Positions 22,108 to 33,970 of a DNA stretch of 64,000 nt are shown one piece after another. Position 1 is the stretch's first letter; every line of letters begins with the position of its first letter. The stretch spans positions 1,503,170-1,567,169 of the forward strand of contig NC_135206.1 of assembly GCF_050948175.1 (NCBI RefSeq), read 5' to 3'. The notes beneath the pieces are model-generated. The model saw only the letters and a list, made by a program, of their open reading frames with translations. It searched no databases and was not told the origin of the DNA. A program made the translations under genes and the position numbers. This stretch comes from Xylocopa sonorina. Its lineage: Eukaryota > Arthropoda > Insecta > Hymenoptera > Apidae.

Positions 22108-22469
22108 GTTGCTTTGTTATTCAACACTATAAACAACGACCACCATCGTGATACTTTTAGTTTACTATTACATTATATGTATATTAAATATTATATTGTA
22201 ACTGAGATATTAGAAATAACCTTTTGAAGAAGGAAAAACAGAATTTAGCCAGGAGGAGAGAATATTGTAAGTATTCCGTATTTAGAACTATACAAGTTTT
22301 GTTTATTGTCGTCAACAAATAATGAAAAAGGGAGAATTTGAGCAAGGGAGCAGTACTTTCTCTACAATCTCTAACAAAGAAAGATTATACATTTACAAAA
22401 ATTATTCATAAATTCCAATGGATTTCGTATACTCGTTATTAATTGTGTAATTGTTTATATAGTTATCAT
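22108..22469. other. Spacer DNA, no gene
   Basis: No coding or repeat signature beyond AT-richness. Confidence 0.35.
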
Positions 22470-22700
22470 ATTATAAACTTAGTTTATAGACGGTGAGGTA
22501 CAAACACGATGCCTCACAATTAAACTAACTGAAAATTAATAAAGCTGCATTTAAATGTCCGAAGCTGTGTAAAACATTTTGTGCAAATAAAATACTACCA
22601 AAATTGTTTGCCGTCCTTAGGGAAAAAAATTCGCTCCACACCCACGCTTAACGCGTTAGTTATAAACTTTTTTTTATTATTGTTAACATATAAAGCTTTG
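22470..22700 (+). repeat. Dispersed repeat, copy 2 of 3
   Basis: Same orientation as 15640-15900; see that entry for shared strings. It lies outside the arms, so the family moved independently of the inverted duplication. Confidence 0.65.
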
Positions 22701-23300
22701 CGCATGTACTTGATATAATATATTACAACAAGCATGAAAGGTGAAGCTTGTACGAAAGGCCTATTATATCTAGGAGGAACTATTAACTTCGTTCGATCCA
22801 TCGTGAACGCGTGTGGCTTTGCACGTACGAATGTTGCAACGTGAAACACGAAGGCATGGACCACAAGTCGGCTTTGCCTTCCACTTGAGTCTACCAAAAG
22901 TTGGGAGATACAATGAAACGATAACGATAACGATAAATGGACGCGACTGAGTGTCAAACGGAACACCGGTCTGGTACTCGCGCATTATTGGCACAGGAGC
23001 CTCTATCAGGGACTCCATCCGTTTTAGTCTGATGTTAGGTTCCGTCACCCCTCCCAGCAGCGCTATGAGGATTTCCCCATGTTTTAATAATTATAATGTC
23101 GGTTTTAGACATCATATATTAATACATTTCTAATACTAAGTTTGATTTATTATGATATAACGTTGCATGGGTTAAGCGTTGGTATTTCAAGACTTCCGTT
23201 CCCTCTGGTATAGGCGTAGCAGGAACATCATACTCTGATGTAGAAGGCACGGTATAATTATTTCGGCAACAATAAAAATCCATTTCATCCGCGTTAAATC
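22701..23300. other. Unassigned DNA downstream of the orphan ORF
   Basis: Contains a short (CGATAA)n run at 22918-22937 and CpG-containing sequence from 22790 to 23070, richer in GC than the flanks. It could be the 3' part of the transcription unit of the orphan ORF, but no poly(A) signal is obvious. Confidence 0.3.
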
Positions 23301-23307
23301 TGCTTAT

Positions 23308-23769
23308 TTAATGATTCAATCTGTTAATTTCAGTTCTTAACTCTGAAATTGTACGCACATAGTCCTCGTTGCGACCTCTTAGATACCGAATCTCTGCGTG
23401 AAAATCGTCCATTTTCTTACTGATATGTGTTAGAAATTGAATTTCTGCTTGAAAGAATTCAAGCAGCTCGTTGTTGTCCCTTCTCGGTGTTGGTGGTACT
23501 GTCTTTAACACGTGAGCAAGCTTAGCCGATAAACGTTTCTTCGATGATTCATCCTCGCGATTTCCAGACGAATCATCGCTCGCATCATTTTCGGTAGGTA
23601 TGGGAAGGTCTGTCGACAAGGAAGACGGAAGAGTGCCACCGGCTTGAGCAGCGGTTGAATCCGACTCAGAAACTCCTGGCTGAGATATCTTCAAGTTCGC
23701 CTCCAAGAGAGAGATTACATAACCTATCTCTCGCTGAAGAAACACTAGCTCGGCAACCGGCGCAGTCAT
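23308..23769 (-). CDS. Orphan 153-codon protein with acidic linker and coiled-coil tail
   Basis: This is the only unbroken frame in the window with protein-like composition. Residues 1-28 are an amphipathic segment (ELVFLQREIGYVISLLEANL). Residues about 30-80 are a Ser/Asp/Glu-rich low-complexity linker, and a basic patch (SSKKRLSAKLAHVLK) follows. Residues about 97-153 form a probable coiled coil with heptad-like hydrophobics (ELLEFFQAEIQFLTHISKKM, AEIRYLRGRNEDYV, ELRTEINRLN). No signal peptide, membrane segment or known domain is seen. GC content is well above the flanks, which supports coding. A TATA box lies upstream at 24218-24225 on the same strand. The first Met (23769) is chosen because no in-frame Met precedes it. 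It could be a lineage-specific gene, a first exon, or a gag-like frame of an LTR element. Function is unknown. Confidence 0.5.
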   Translation of the reverse strand: MTAPVAELVFLQREIGYVISLLEANLKISQPGVSESDSTAAQAGGTLPSSLSTDLPIPTENDASDDSSGNREDESSKKRLSAKLAHVLKTVPPTPRRDNNELLEFFQAEIQFLTHISKKMDDFHAEIRYLRGRNEDYVRTISELRTEINRLNH

Positions 23770-24217
23770 TGTTCTGCGACGTAGATCGACAACTACGAAT
23801 GTTTATGACTTTGTCTTTACGAAATTCTAGAAATTGCTAGAACGTAGTTAGCACAGTGCATCTATGATCACGTGGCTTTGCGAATATTCCACTCGCGGAT
23901 TCAAAATTTCACCAGTCACTACGACGTGATCCACTGAACTGCACTAAACGCGAAACTCTAAACATCTTAGCAGTTGTAAGAGATTTGGAACTCGGATGAA
24001 TGATCAGAGGTTTAAATGTGACCTCTGATTCAGCACGAAGAACCAGAGCGTTAAGTTTCTCGGCTTTTTGGAAAAAGTGTTCGAAATAACGGACACTTGA
24101 TCTGCGAATGGATCAAGAAAGCAGAATATGGAAGCTTGATCAACGAAAATGGTATTCACACATGAAATTGCTGGTCGATAGACGCTCGCAAGTTTGATGC
24201 TCCTATTACAAAGTTCC

Positions 24218-24225
24218 TTTTTATA
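24218..24225 (-). promoter_or_regulatory. Candidate TATA box for the orphan ORF
   Basis: TATAAAAA on the minus strand, about 450 bp upstream of the ATG at 23769. A transcription start near 24190 would be expected. The intervening leader contains several short upstream ATGs and no obvious splice donor. It could also be the promoter of an LTR. Confidence 0.35.
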
Positions 24226-24609
24226 CTAGCGTGATTTGGTACCTTCTTGCCCTATCCTCGTAGCCCCCACCCTTTTCTTCCTCGACATGAGTAACTTTCC
24301 ACATGAATAGTGTGTCATCTTAACTAGTTTAAAACAAATTAACCTAATCTTTTATTCTCTCGTGTATCAACTGATTCGTGTTTCTATCACTTACGTTTGT
24401 CACTCACCTCCAAATCACATGTATAACCGCTCCTGTCACAAATGCACTCGCTCACATATATGTTTTTTGAGTTCGAAAACGGTTTGAAGGATTTTTTTTC
24501 AATTCACATGTTAGGTAGGTTTTGGGCTGGTAAATCGATCTGCCGAGGTTTCGTCTTTGGACAGACTCGTTTTGATAGGTTTTTTTAAATTGAAGTAATT
24601 GATCGACAA
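24226..24609. other. Unassigned DNA upstream of the orphan ORF
   Basis: No gene. GC is moderate at 24235-24300 (CCCTATCCTCGTAGCCCCCA) and falls afterwards. Confidence 0.3.
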
Positions 24610-25080
24610 GTGTACGTACAAATATATTCACAAGTGTCAAAACCATAACAATGCAAGTGGGTGTTTTTCACAGCAAAACAGACGGTTCGAGAGCCCTTTT
24701 AATCTGACTTTGCAAACAGAGTATACCGAGCAAAGCTTGATGTCCTACAATCTTTAAATACTCTAAATAAGTAGTTGAATAAAAATGTACAATAAATATC
24801 TAGATATAAGTGAAGAAATTTATATCAAATTACAAAAAAAATAAAGATGTGGATAATTATATGTTGTATTAATAATTATAGAAAAAGTCATTCCAGTTCT
24901 TTCATATACAGTAATTCTTTTATATTTAGTATTTATTTTAAAGTTATTAATTTGTTTTAAACTTAATTTCGAAGTGTTGTTAAATACTGACCAAGTAAAT
25001 ATGAAAGACGTCCCTCGATGAGTTAAATATGGAAGTCTGTGAGCGCCAGTTTTCAATTAACTACAGATCTTGAATCATAT
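24610..25080 (+). repeat. Dispersed repeat, copy 2 of 2
   Basis: Same orientation as 11100-11550. Relative to that copy it carries about 60 bp of extra AT-rich sequence near 24890-24960. Confidence 0.7.
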
Positions 25081-26268
25081 CTATCTATCTAGTCCAAGAA
25101 AAAAAGAAATGTAATCTAAACCAATCGATTACAATTTAGAAACCGTAAAACTGGTGTCTTTCAATGCGAATATTCAAGAATTTGAACATTTATGATTTAA
25201 GAACAAAATCCTGTACCGAATTTAATTAAAAATTTAATTAAAAAAATATCAGTTTTACCGCTTATTTGTACCAAAATCTGTTGTATTCGGTTGACATATC
25301 GATCGTCGAAGAATTGATGGATATAATTCCGTTTGGCAAGCAAGACTAGCGTTTCTGTTGTATCAAACATTTCACGACAAAGAATGCGACACATCTCATG
25401 TTTCAAAGTATCATATGAATATTCTAAACCCCATAGATAACGAGAATTTTGCTACAAAAATGAAAAATCAAAACATAATAAATTATTGTTAGGAATTGGA
25501 CGTTAGTATTGTAAAAGAAGTTCCACTGTGGTAAGTTGGCCTGTTTTTCACATTTCCTTTCGAAGATGGATTTTATATTCATCCAAATGGATCTATAATA
25601 TATGTTCATAACGAACCTATAAAGAAGCTTTCTGTGCTTAAATTGTGCAATGTTCCTGAAATCAAATCGATTGTGGCTAATGCGAAGCCAATTTTAACGT
25701 TCCATCATACTCACCAATATTATTTAGTTTAAGTAACCTTAGTTTGTTACCATCACTCATTAGTCATTATACTTTCACATTTCAGTGGGGAGTTCTCCTC
25801 TCTTCTCAATTCTCCCGTATCGTCACAACTCAAAGTTCAGTTCATCTGAACCTTTAAGTAGCCCTACTTTCTCACTTTTCGCCAGTCTTCATCATGTTAT
25901 GCGCATCGCACAGACTTATAATTTCTGTTTAAAGAATAAAGTATTGTTTCCACGATATGTCGATCCTTAATTACTTTAAACCCCCTTCAATTGTCGAGAC
26001 ACCGGGCATCACAGTTCGAAGACATAGTTTATCAAGGAATAGCTTTAATGATATTACGAAAAATGGTTGGTAATTATTTAAATATGGAGGCATAGGACAT
26101 TGGCGCCTGTCATCGCGCTGACATTACTCTTCCGACTGTCTATATTTCAAATTATATTATATTACGGACTCGTTAACGTTGGTACCCGATATTGTTAGAT
26201 TTTGCACATTCAAGTACGGAGCATTTATCGATACTTTGCGTAAGTGTTTGGTGGATTTACGGTGCAAC
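25081..26268. other. Unassigned spacer DNA
   Basis: Short frames only (60-70 codons on either strand), none with a recognisable motif. Nothing else noted. Confidence 0.35.
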
Positions 26269-26640
26269 CATAGTATGCAGTAACGCAACTCTCTATGGGC
26301 ACCTTTGATGTAAATGTTGGCCAAAATGTAGTGCGAGTACACGAAATGAATATAAATATTCTCTATTTTTCTACTCTCTTTCTACCTGCTCGACTTATTT
26401 TCACATCCAATTAATCAAAATTTAATAAATAGGATGGATATATTATTTCTAATACACTAAAAAATAGAGAATGGAAGTAAAAGTCGGAAAATTTATGAAA
26501 TACATATATATTATAGTATAACATATAATATAAATATTATATCATAAATTTATTTATGACTATAACAATGTAAGAACATAAATATTATATAAGAAAAACA
26601 ACATGAAAGACAAAATATAATGAAAAATATAAGATATATA
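26269..26640 (+). mobile_element. CACAGTATACAG TIR element, third copy (partial)
   Basis: Begins CATAGTATGCAGTAACG and follows the 9534 copy through the ACTCTCT..GGGCACCTTTGATGT block, TTAATCAAAATTTAATAA and TATTATTTCTAATACACTRA to about 26635. It is more diverged than the copies at 1 and 9534. No matching second end was found; a weak candidate lies at 26645-26663. Confidence 0.7.
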
Positions 26641-27521
26641 TTGTTCACTGTATATTTTGTGTCAAAATTTATGTTAAAGTTATTTCATATATACCTTTTA
26701 TATACAAAGTGGGCTAACTATTAGCACCTGGGATATCTTCGAAACTGATATAAAGTTGCGCAGTTCGAAGGGGTCCATCCATTGGCGGAAATAGTTTTTT
26801 TGTAAGTGGAGGTATATCGGACATTTGAAGGTCACCTTCATTTTTTTAAATGGATCGGTACGTTTTTGCTTCCCTGTTGTGATAGAGCATTTTAAGACGA
26901 GTTTAACGATCAGTAACATAAAGCCATTGAAGATGATAGAAAGTAGAGGAAGACGATAATACGACTATAGAAATGAATGATAAACATAAAACATAGAAAC
27001 AATAATGAGTTGATAAGCAAGCTTGGGAAATGAAAGTAAGTTCATTAGAAATAGAGAAGATTAGAATAATTCGAAGTAGCAAAGATCAGATTAATTCGTT
27101 TCAAACGTTAATCGTTAATTTATAAATAGTGTCGCGATAAGAACGAATGTCTAGAGCCCTAACATTTGTCGCGGTACATTGAAACGATGAAATTGAAGCG
27201 ATTTGTTACCGTCGTCTCTCTTTTTGGAATAAGCAGTTCTATCTTTTTCGTTAGCTATGTTCCCAACATGCAGGTCCCTTCTACGGCCAAAGGAATACAG
27301 ATTTCTTTCTAAGTGCAAGACGCTCATTTGACTCAACAATCGAATAACCGAATCCATGAACAGGATGCTGATGAACCAAAAATTTTGAGCTCTTCTAAAT
27401 TGTAGCTTTCCAATTATATGTCGTTTGAATTCCCCTTGTATTCCTTTGTAGCTACTTCTCCCGGTATTAAATATCCTAGAGCATGAACCTTCTTTCGCAT
27501 CAGCGATTATTGAAACGTACA
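26641..27521. other. Unassigned DNA before the solo LTR
   Basis: A long minus-strand frame spans 27151-27624 and enters the LTR. It contains basic segments (LERNLYSFGRRRDLHVGN) but no family match. The segment 26700-26900 (TGGGCTAACTATTAGCACC and onward) looks like the end of a repeat but has no partner in the window. Confidence 0.3.
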
Positions 27522-27893
27522 AAACCAACGTAGTCGCTTTTGCACCCCGTGGCGCAGGGTGGAAGAAAATACTTAACCCTCGAAGCGAAAAGACTGGAGA
27601 CATTAAACATATATTTGACTCCAAACTTTCTCTTCGTCTTCAAGGGTTAAGAACGTTTTCTGCGAACGTGCCCCCTCCTTTTCGACACCGAAATGAGAGG
27701 GTGAAAAACAGATATAATGTGAGGGAAAGGACCGCTCAAAAGTTAGTGAGTTAATAGTTACGTTCCGAGAAGCATAGCATAGATACCTTGATCTATATAA
27801 AATTTATTATTTATCACTTGTTAAAATAAATTATTTCGTTACGTTATTCTGAACGAAGATCACTCTACTTCACCTACGTAGGTTTCCCAACAG
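27522..27893 (+). mobile_element. Solo LTR of the element at 58530-62690
   Basis: Reverse-complement match to 58530-58901 over its full length: CACCCCGTGGCGCAGGG, TACTTAACCCTCGAAGCGAA, GAACGTGCCCCCTCCTTTTC, AATGTGAGGGAAAGG and CACCTACGTAGGTTTCCCAA occur in that order. The start is decayed (CCAACGTAGTCGC where the other has CCACCGTAGCCGC). No pol sequence adjoins, so it is solitary, presumably from recombination between LTRs. Confidence 0.75.
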
Positions 27894-27981
27894 GGCCATA
27901 AAAATACTCAAGGAAAACAAAATAAAATTGTTTACATACGCACCAAAACAAACAAAATGAACTATTATATTATTAAAAAAT

Positions 27982-28420
27982 GTGGAAGGTGGATTAGAAC
28001 CCAAAATCGTACTAGACGAATTACAAAAAATAAAACTATCACGTGCAAGATTGTTATCAGTTAAAAAATTCCAAACGCAAAGGGCGTTAAAGCAAAATAG
28101 ACCATTTTCTGTATTCATTGTCAAACTGACCTCGTACAGTAAAGTAGAGGAACTAAAAAGCATCAATATCGTATTGTACTCCCTAATAAATTAGGAAAAA
28201 ATAATCAAAAGCGACAGATTACGATGCAAGCGATGCCAATATAGACACTCTTCAGAAACGGAGAGAATGCGCCCTCAAACCTACCATTCCAAGCAATAAA
28301 GAAAATACAAAGACACAACCATACCGCGTTATTTGCAAAAATTGTTGCCATCCAGCATCATACAGAGGTTGGCCTAAAATTAAAGAAATGAAGAAGAAAA
28401 TGGCTAAGAAAATAGCACAA
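27982..28420 (+). pseudogene. Jockey ORF1 (gag-like) remnant
   Basis: 27982-28194 matches the domain before the zinc knuckles of jockey gag (EPKIVLDELQKIKLSRARLL, then RPFSVFIVKLTSYSKVEEL). Downstream, in other frames, come knuckle remnants (CKRC near 28230 and NCCHPASYRGWPKI at 28339-28380), the typical last CCHC with the HPA.YRG signature. A Lys-rich tail follows. At least two frame changes and one stop separate these pieces. Intact gag proteins of this type bind element RNA. Confidence 0.7.
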
Positions 28421-28629
28421 ACAAAGCAAAAAAAAGAAAAAGAAATACTACTGTTCAACAAATACAAATACGAACATAACAAAAAATACCGAAACAGCAC
28501 GCATAATACAAAAAATTTAAAAATCTGTCCAAAATACAATTAAACAACAAATAACAAATATCACAGAAAACATTGAACAAGATACGAATAGAATGAATGC
28601 AACAGCGGAAGCACTGATTTTCTAACAAT

Positions 28630-30800
28630 AGATCAACTCTCGAACTACAAAAATGGACAAAACACAATAGCACAAATAAATGTGAATTTCATTATCAGAC
28701 ACGAAAGAAGAATTTTTAGACAAATACAGCCTAAGCATGGTATAATTATCAGAAACTATACTAACATTTGTCGCGGTACATCGCGGTACAGAAACACATG
28801 TTCCATTTAGAAAAACTACAGCATAATCCAAACAGACAAGCGAAATTTCAAACAAAGAGGTGAAACAGCCATAATTCTAAAGCGATCTCTCAAATACAAA
28901 AATATAGAACCAGAAAATACAATGGAAAACTCATACTTTGAAACCACGCAAATAGAAATAACGCTATAAAAAGAAATTACAAACTTTAAAATCATGTGAA
29001 GTTTGATATTAATTACCATACGTAACAAACAGAAAAAAAGGAATTCACAGATGAACTAAGCTAGTTATTCGAAATTCAAAGACCCACGTAACGATTACCT
29101 CCTAGCGGGAAATTTAAATACGAGGCACATTTCATGGGGCAATATGATAAAAAACCATCATTCCCCAAAACCGGGGCTTCTATCGACCTTCCTTGGCCGT
29201 CAACAGACTGAATTTTATAAACTTAACGAAAAACTAACAACTCTGTTCCCAACCAAACAATGGTGACAAGATTGAGCAATCATGATACAAACACAAATTA
29301 GAAATTTAAATAACTTGCAAATTGAAGCCAAAGACCACAAACCAAGATTGAATCTCAACAAGGCGGACTAACGCAGATACAGAAAACTGTTCATTGACAA
29401 CGATAACGCGAGCATAACAGGAACTTAATAAACATCGAAATAGACAGACAACATCTACAGATAAACTAAAACATAATTTAAGCATCGGAGCAGGCAAACT
29501 TCAAAATAAACAGAAACAAGAAACAGGACAAAAAATCAAATATCTGCTTAAAATAAACAGCCAAATTATCAGGAAAATCAATAACCTAAGAAAAATACGA
29601 AACTTCACATTCAACAAAGCACCAATAATCACTACAATACAGTGAACACATACTTGAAAAACAAAATTAAAAACATATGCCTAAAAAGCAACAAAAACAA
29701 TAGTACTTTTACTGCAATAATCGCATTATTTAGAAATAAAGACTTAATAACGGTCAAACCCCTAAAAATCATCCATTGCAACACCGAATTGTTTCAGAGC
29801 AAACATAAACTATAAAACCCCAATAACTCAACAATCACTGACGCAATAACAAAATTAAACATAATAGGAACACACTTCAAAGTAGTACATGTAGAAAACA
29901 AGGCACTTGGTGCAGAACTACTAATTAACGTTATACTACTAAAAATAAACCATCTGAAACAAGAAATAAATACAGACATAAACAATAAAAACACAATATG
30001 TTGACTCGCAACTTGAAACACATTAAACAACTCAGACGTAATACAAACACCACCAAACTACATTTTATATCGAACTACAGTTCACTACAGTTCACTACAG
30101 TTTAAATTCCTAATATCGTATTGAAAACCTGACATCAAAATACAGAAAAAACTGTGCAATTCTTTTTAACAACTGCTTACATAACACATACTATCCAGAA
30201 GAATGCAAAACTGCAAAAACAATCCCCATTAAAGAAGAAGACAAAGACGGAAGCAACCCAGCAAATTATAGGCCGACCACTCTACTACCGAATATTAGTA
30301 AAATTTATGAAATAGTAAGAAAAGAAGCCATGAACCATCATTGCAGTAAAAACAACATGATACCGAAACCACAACTTGGATGTAGACATAAACGCAACTG
30401 TAAAATTTGTAGATGACATATATTGGGCAAAAAATAAGGACAAATGTGTGGGTTCTCTGTTAATCCATATGGGAAAACATTCGACACCATATTGCTGGAC
30501 GGATTATTTTATAAATTAATAAAAAATTAAATTCCAAAACGCCTGATTAAAATGCTATGGACTACATGACACATGTTAAAAAATGCATAATAACAGATGG
30601 ACAACATCTACGTCGGGGATTTATCAATAATGTTTGAACTAAATTCAAAAAAAGACAGAAAAGTAACAGTCTTTGCAGATGACATGGTGACCTAGACCAA
30701 CGCAAAGATCCAGTAACGATAAAAGTCGCTCTACAAACCCTATTTAATGAAATATAAAACTGCCTAAACACATGGACACTCAAAATCAACGTGTAAAAAT
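28630..30800 (+). pseudogene. Jockey ORF2 (endonuclease and RT) remnant
   Basis: The endonuclease is recognisable at 29097-29145 (LLAGNLNTRHISWGN, the LAGDFNA.H..W motif with Asp to Asn). The RT is seen at 30190-30312 (YPEECKTAKTIPIK, then NPANYRPTTLLPNISKIYE) and at 30671-30690 (FADDMV, the catalytic Asp pair kept), followed by TNAKI and a TWTLKINV block. The palm A motif near 30480 is degraded. Stops are frequent. Such proteins nick target DNA and copy element RNA in place; this copy cannot. Confidence 0.75.
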
Positions 30801-31089
30801 GTGAGAGAATCTATCTCTTTTTTTTACACGGTTCTTTTCACCCGATTTTGAAACAGCACGATTCACCAATAAGAACGAGTACAATTTTTTACTCGAATTT
30901 TTTGTTCTACCACGAATTCAAAAAGAAATTTGAAAAAATAAGGGGAAGTTCGGCTATTAACGGCTGATTTAATTCGCGAGAGGGTTGTAAATCTCAGCTC
31001 GAACACGGTTACTTGCGACGCTGTCCGCCAACTTAATATTGAACTGCTTGTTCTAATTGAATATTCGTTCGTTTATGTTTTTTTCACAA

Positions 31090-31415
31090 TTCGACCGTTT
31101 TTATGAGAGGTTGTTCGATCACTGTTAGCCGATGATCGTGTATATCCGACTGTTTATTTCGTTCGCTAGATTTTTGGATCCGCTCGACACTGTTGGCATT
31201 TGCCGAAACGACGCAAATTAGTAATCAGTGTGCCTCTTCGAGTATCGTCCACACACTCTTGTGCGCTCGAGGCACGTGTTCGTCTCAAGAGAGTGGGAAG
31301 ATATGCTTGCACCGACGTGGATCTTTCCAAGTCCCCGGGTGACGTTTTGAGAATTCCCCAAAGATCAAGATTTCGGTCCAGTCCCATTATGTACACGGTT
31401 CAATGTTCTGCTCCA
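31090..31415. mobile_element. GC-rich insertion of about 330 bp present only in the right arm
   Basis: At the matching left-arm point (18130-18150) sequence runs straight from CCAATATGTG to AAACAAACATAAACG. Here the same flanks are separated by about 330 bp of CpG-containing DNA, with CACA at both joins, consistent with a 4-bp target duplication. It contains AATAAA on the minus strand about 80 bp from one end, as an LTR would, but its ends are not TG/CA. Possible solo LTR or short element. Confidence 0.55.
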
Positions 31416-31859
31416 TGCACATATTGGACTAACCCTTAAGAAGTACCTGATTAGCAACATGCGATTACTATCGACGACGTTGAAATAAAAGTTTATGAAA
31501 TTACTTAAAACGTCTTAATCTCAAAAATAGCCTTTTCGTCACGAAGGTGTAATAAACGAGGCCTTCGAAAACCCTACGTTTTATTGTTCCATTGGTCGGA
31601 ACACGCTTTCATATTGAACATGTAAGAAGAGAGTGAGAGATAGGATACAAGAAAAGGAAACAGAAATTCTTAATAATAGTTTTATACAACCATAAATAAA
31701 TAATGTTAATTTTATTACAAATAGGTGTATATAATAGTATGAAAATCGCGCAGCGGCACGAAGCAAAAATAAAAGATAAACGAACGTATAACCCTGCTTG
31801 GGCTCACACGCGTACGCACGCATATACGTAGACATGTTCGTTCAAATACGTTCCAACCA

Positions 31860-33430
31860 AAAAAAAATTAGTGAAAACTTTCTTTCCAAGGTACTCCACC
31901 CCTTTATATCACTCTACATCGAAATATCCGTTACAGTGAGTGCTATCTAGTACAATATTGAAAATCAATACCGTTATGATTGTTATTTGGAAACACGTGG
32001 AGTGGAAATTATCGTAGTTTCGAGAAGCTCGTTAGTATAAGTCGTTTGCTGCATTACTATTGTTGGAGACACACGGAAAGACATACCTGTTGTTTTAAGG
32101 TTAGTGAAACAGTTTCTGTAGAATTTTAGTATTATATTTTGTTCGAAAAGTGATTTATAAAGCGGCGAAATTGATTCGAGCATATTTACATATATGTATG
32201 TGTATAGTATGATAAATATACGTATGCATATAGTTAAACGTTCCTGTACGTACATATTTGCATACAATTACTCTCAATTAATAGTTTCAAACACCATACA
32301 TTTCTTGTATTTGTTGCTGCATGAAGCATACAGCTAATCGTATGATGCGAAAGGACTATTAATCCCATAACGTTTAGGTACATTAAGAATAGTTTTTTGA
32401 ATATTTTCAAGAAATAGAGCTGCAGTCTTCTTTCAGTTTCATTTGCAATTCAATTTTGAAATTTATTTACATTTTTTTAATTTTAATTCATCCTACACGT
32501 TTTCTATAGGATTTAAATTCTATATATTATATCTATTTTATTCCCATAAGGTTTTTAGTCAATTATTGTTGGTTATTTTGAGTCTTTTAATTGTAAGTTT
32601 ATGGTAACACGTTGCGATAAGTAAAGAAAGGACTTCACTTGAGCTTGGTAGAAACGCAATAGCATTTACTTTAAGAAGAACAAAGACGTATATACTTGAC
32701 AAACATACATGGCCCACTGTTCAGCAGAGATTACAAGACAGTGGAGGGCAGAATAAATTAAATGTTTCAAACAATTATATTCTAGCAGATCTAGATACCT
32801 AGTTTTATCTCGAATGTCTTTAATAGATACGAATTCCTCAATTCAGAGAGACCAAATGCATGCTCGTGTAATTACAAAACCTTTGTATTTTACTTTTAAG
32901 CTTTTAAATTTGTTCATTACAGATCTCCATTTATGAACGAAAAATCTACTCTTGTCAGCGAAAATAATATCTTTCTGTAAATCCTGAGATTTCTAATGAA
33001 ACCATTGGCAAAAGTCTATTTTTATCTTCCATTTATTTCGTTTACCTTGAGTTATTCAATCAATTTTACTCATTACTCTATGCACAATTTCAGCACAGTT
33101 TCTTCCTCATTTTCACGATGGATTTCTGAAACTAATTTTGGAGTATGTACATTTAAATCTTTTTTTCATTTTCTGTCTTATTATTTTGTTCCCCCTTTCA
33201 TTCGAAATTAGAGACGGTTTCATTTATTAAATTTAATCCGTCTTTCTTTTTAATAATATTGACAACTGTAACCTCTTTCCTTGCTAATAATTGTATCAAT
33301 CTGCGACGACTTTTACCTTTTTCTCTATGATAAAATTACAAGTTGTCTTTAGTCAAAACAAAGTCTTCTCTTTCTGTATTAAATCTCAGATCTTGACGCT
33401 TCGAAATACAACTTGTTATGTCCTGTGGTT
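31860..33430 (-). mobile_element. Tc1-like element remnant, right-arm copy
   Basis: Inverted partner of 16100-17620 and direct partner of 52770-54880. The NPIEN-type residue block lies at about 32500-32516 on the minus strand. Heavily mutated, no usable frame. Confidence 0.65.
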
Positions 33431-33539
33431 GACTTTTCGGGATTGTTTGATATTTTCGTGTGCATTAAAATCACTGCAACTATTTCCGTACTATTTTACT
33501 TGCAAAAAATCTATAATAAATGTTTTATATTGTTTATAC

Positions 33540-33760
33540 TTTATTAATAATACGTTAAGCATGAGTGTAGAGCAAATTTTTTTTACAAGCACGGCAAATT
33601 ATTTTTGTAAAATTTTATTCGCAAAAAATTTATAATAAATGTTTTGCATAGCTTCAAATTAAATACAGTTTTACTAATTTTTAGTTAGTTACATTAATTA
33701 TGAGGTATTATGTTTATACTTCATGTCTATAAACTAAATTTCTTAAAATAAGACGATTCA
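33540..33760 (-). repeat. Dispersed repeat, copy 3 of 3
   Basis: Inverted match to 15640-15900, as expected from the arm duplication. Confidence 0.6.
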
Positions 33761-33819
33761 TTGATGCGAAGGTGGTCAAAGCAGCCAGGGAGGCATTAAT
33801 CCTCTGGGCTCTTTCTTCG

Positions 33820-33970
33820 ACTTGCGTAACCTTACCTCGTTACGTTAGCCAATTGGAGGACGCGATGCCCACTCTATCCCTACTTGCACTTACAAAGCAG
33901 CGCGGCTGATTGGACGTTCGTCGGTTGGTTCGCTTTAGTAATGGACACGATAAAATGGCGGTTACGCGTA
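33820..33970. promoter_or_regulatory. CpG-bearing block, right-arm partner
   Basis: Inverted partner of 15430-15570 with CCAATTGGAGGACGCGATGC and GATTGGACGTTCGTCGGTTG. Retains most CpGs. No gene is attached. Confidence 0.3.

Larger units (their letters stand above)
27960..30800 (+). mobile_element. Jockey-type non-LTR retrotransposon, decayed
   Basis: Plus-strand order of remnants: gag-like ORF1 (27982-28370), AP endonuclease (about 28650-29250) and reverse transcriptase (30150-30790). This is the normal layout of jockey elements. All frames are broken by many stops and shifts. The last ~200 bp are shared with the left arm (18420-18660). No poly(A) tail was located. Confidence 0.8.

Noticed and set aside
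27160..28790. Identical stretch of about 20 bp (AACATTTGTCGCGGTACAT) at 27162 and 28766
   Set aside because: Noted as a possible target duplication or shared promoter piece, but no element boundaries coincide with it.
28252..29028. Chain of minus-strand hydrophobic ORFs (95, 72, 77 and 70 codons)
   Set aside because: They are antisense to the jockey element. The A-rich sense strand gives T-rich, Phe/Leu/Cys-rich antisense frames.
33291..33635. 114-codon plus-strand ORF
   Set aside because: Lies antisense inside the Tc1-like remnant and adjacent repeat, and is not open in the left-arm copy.
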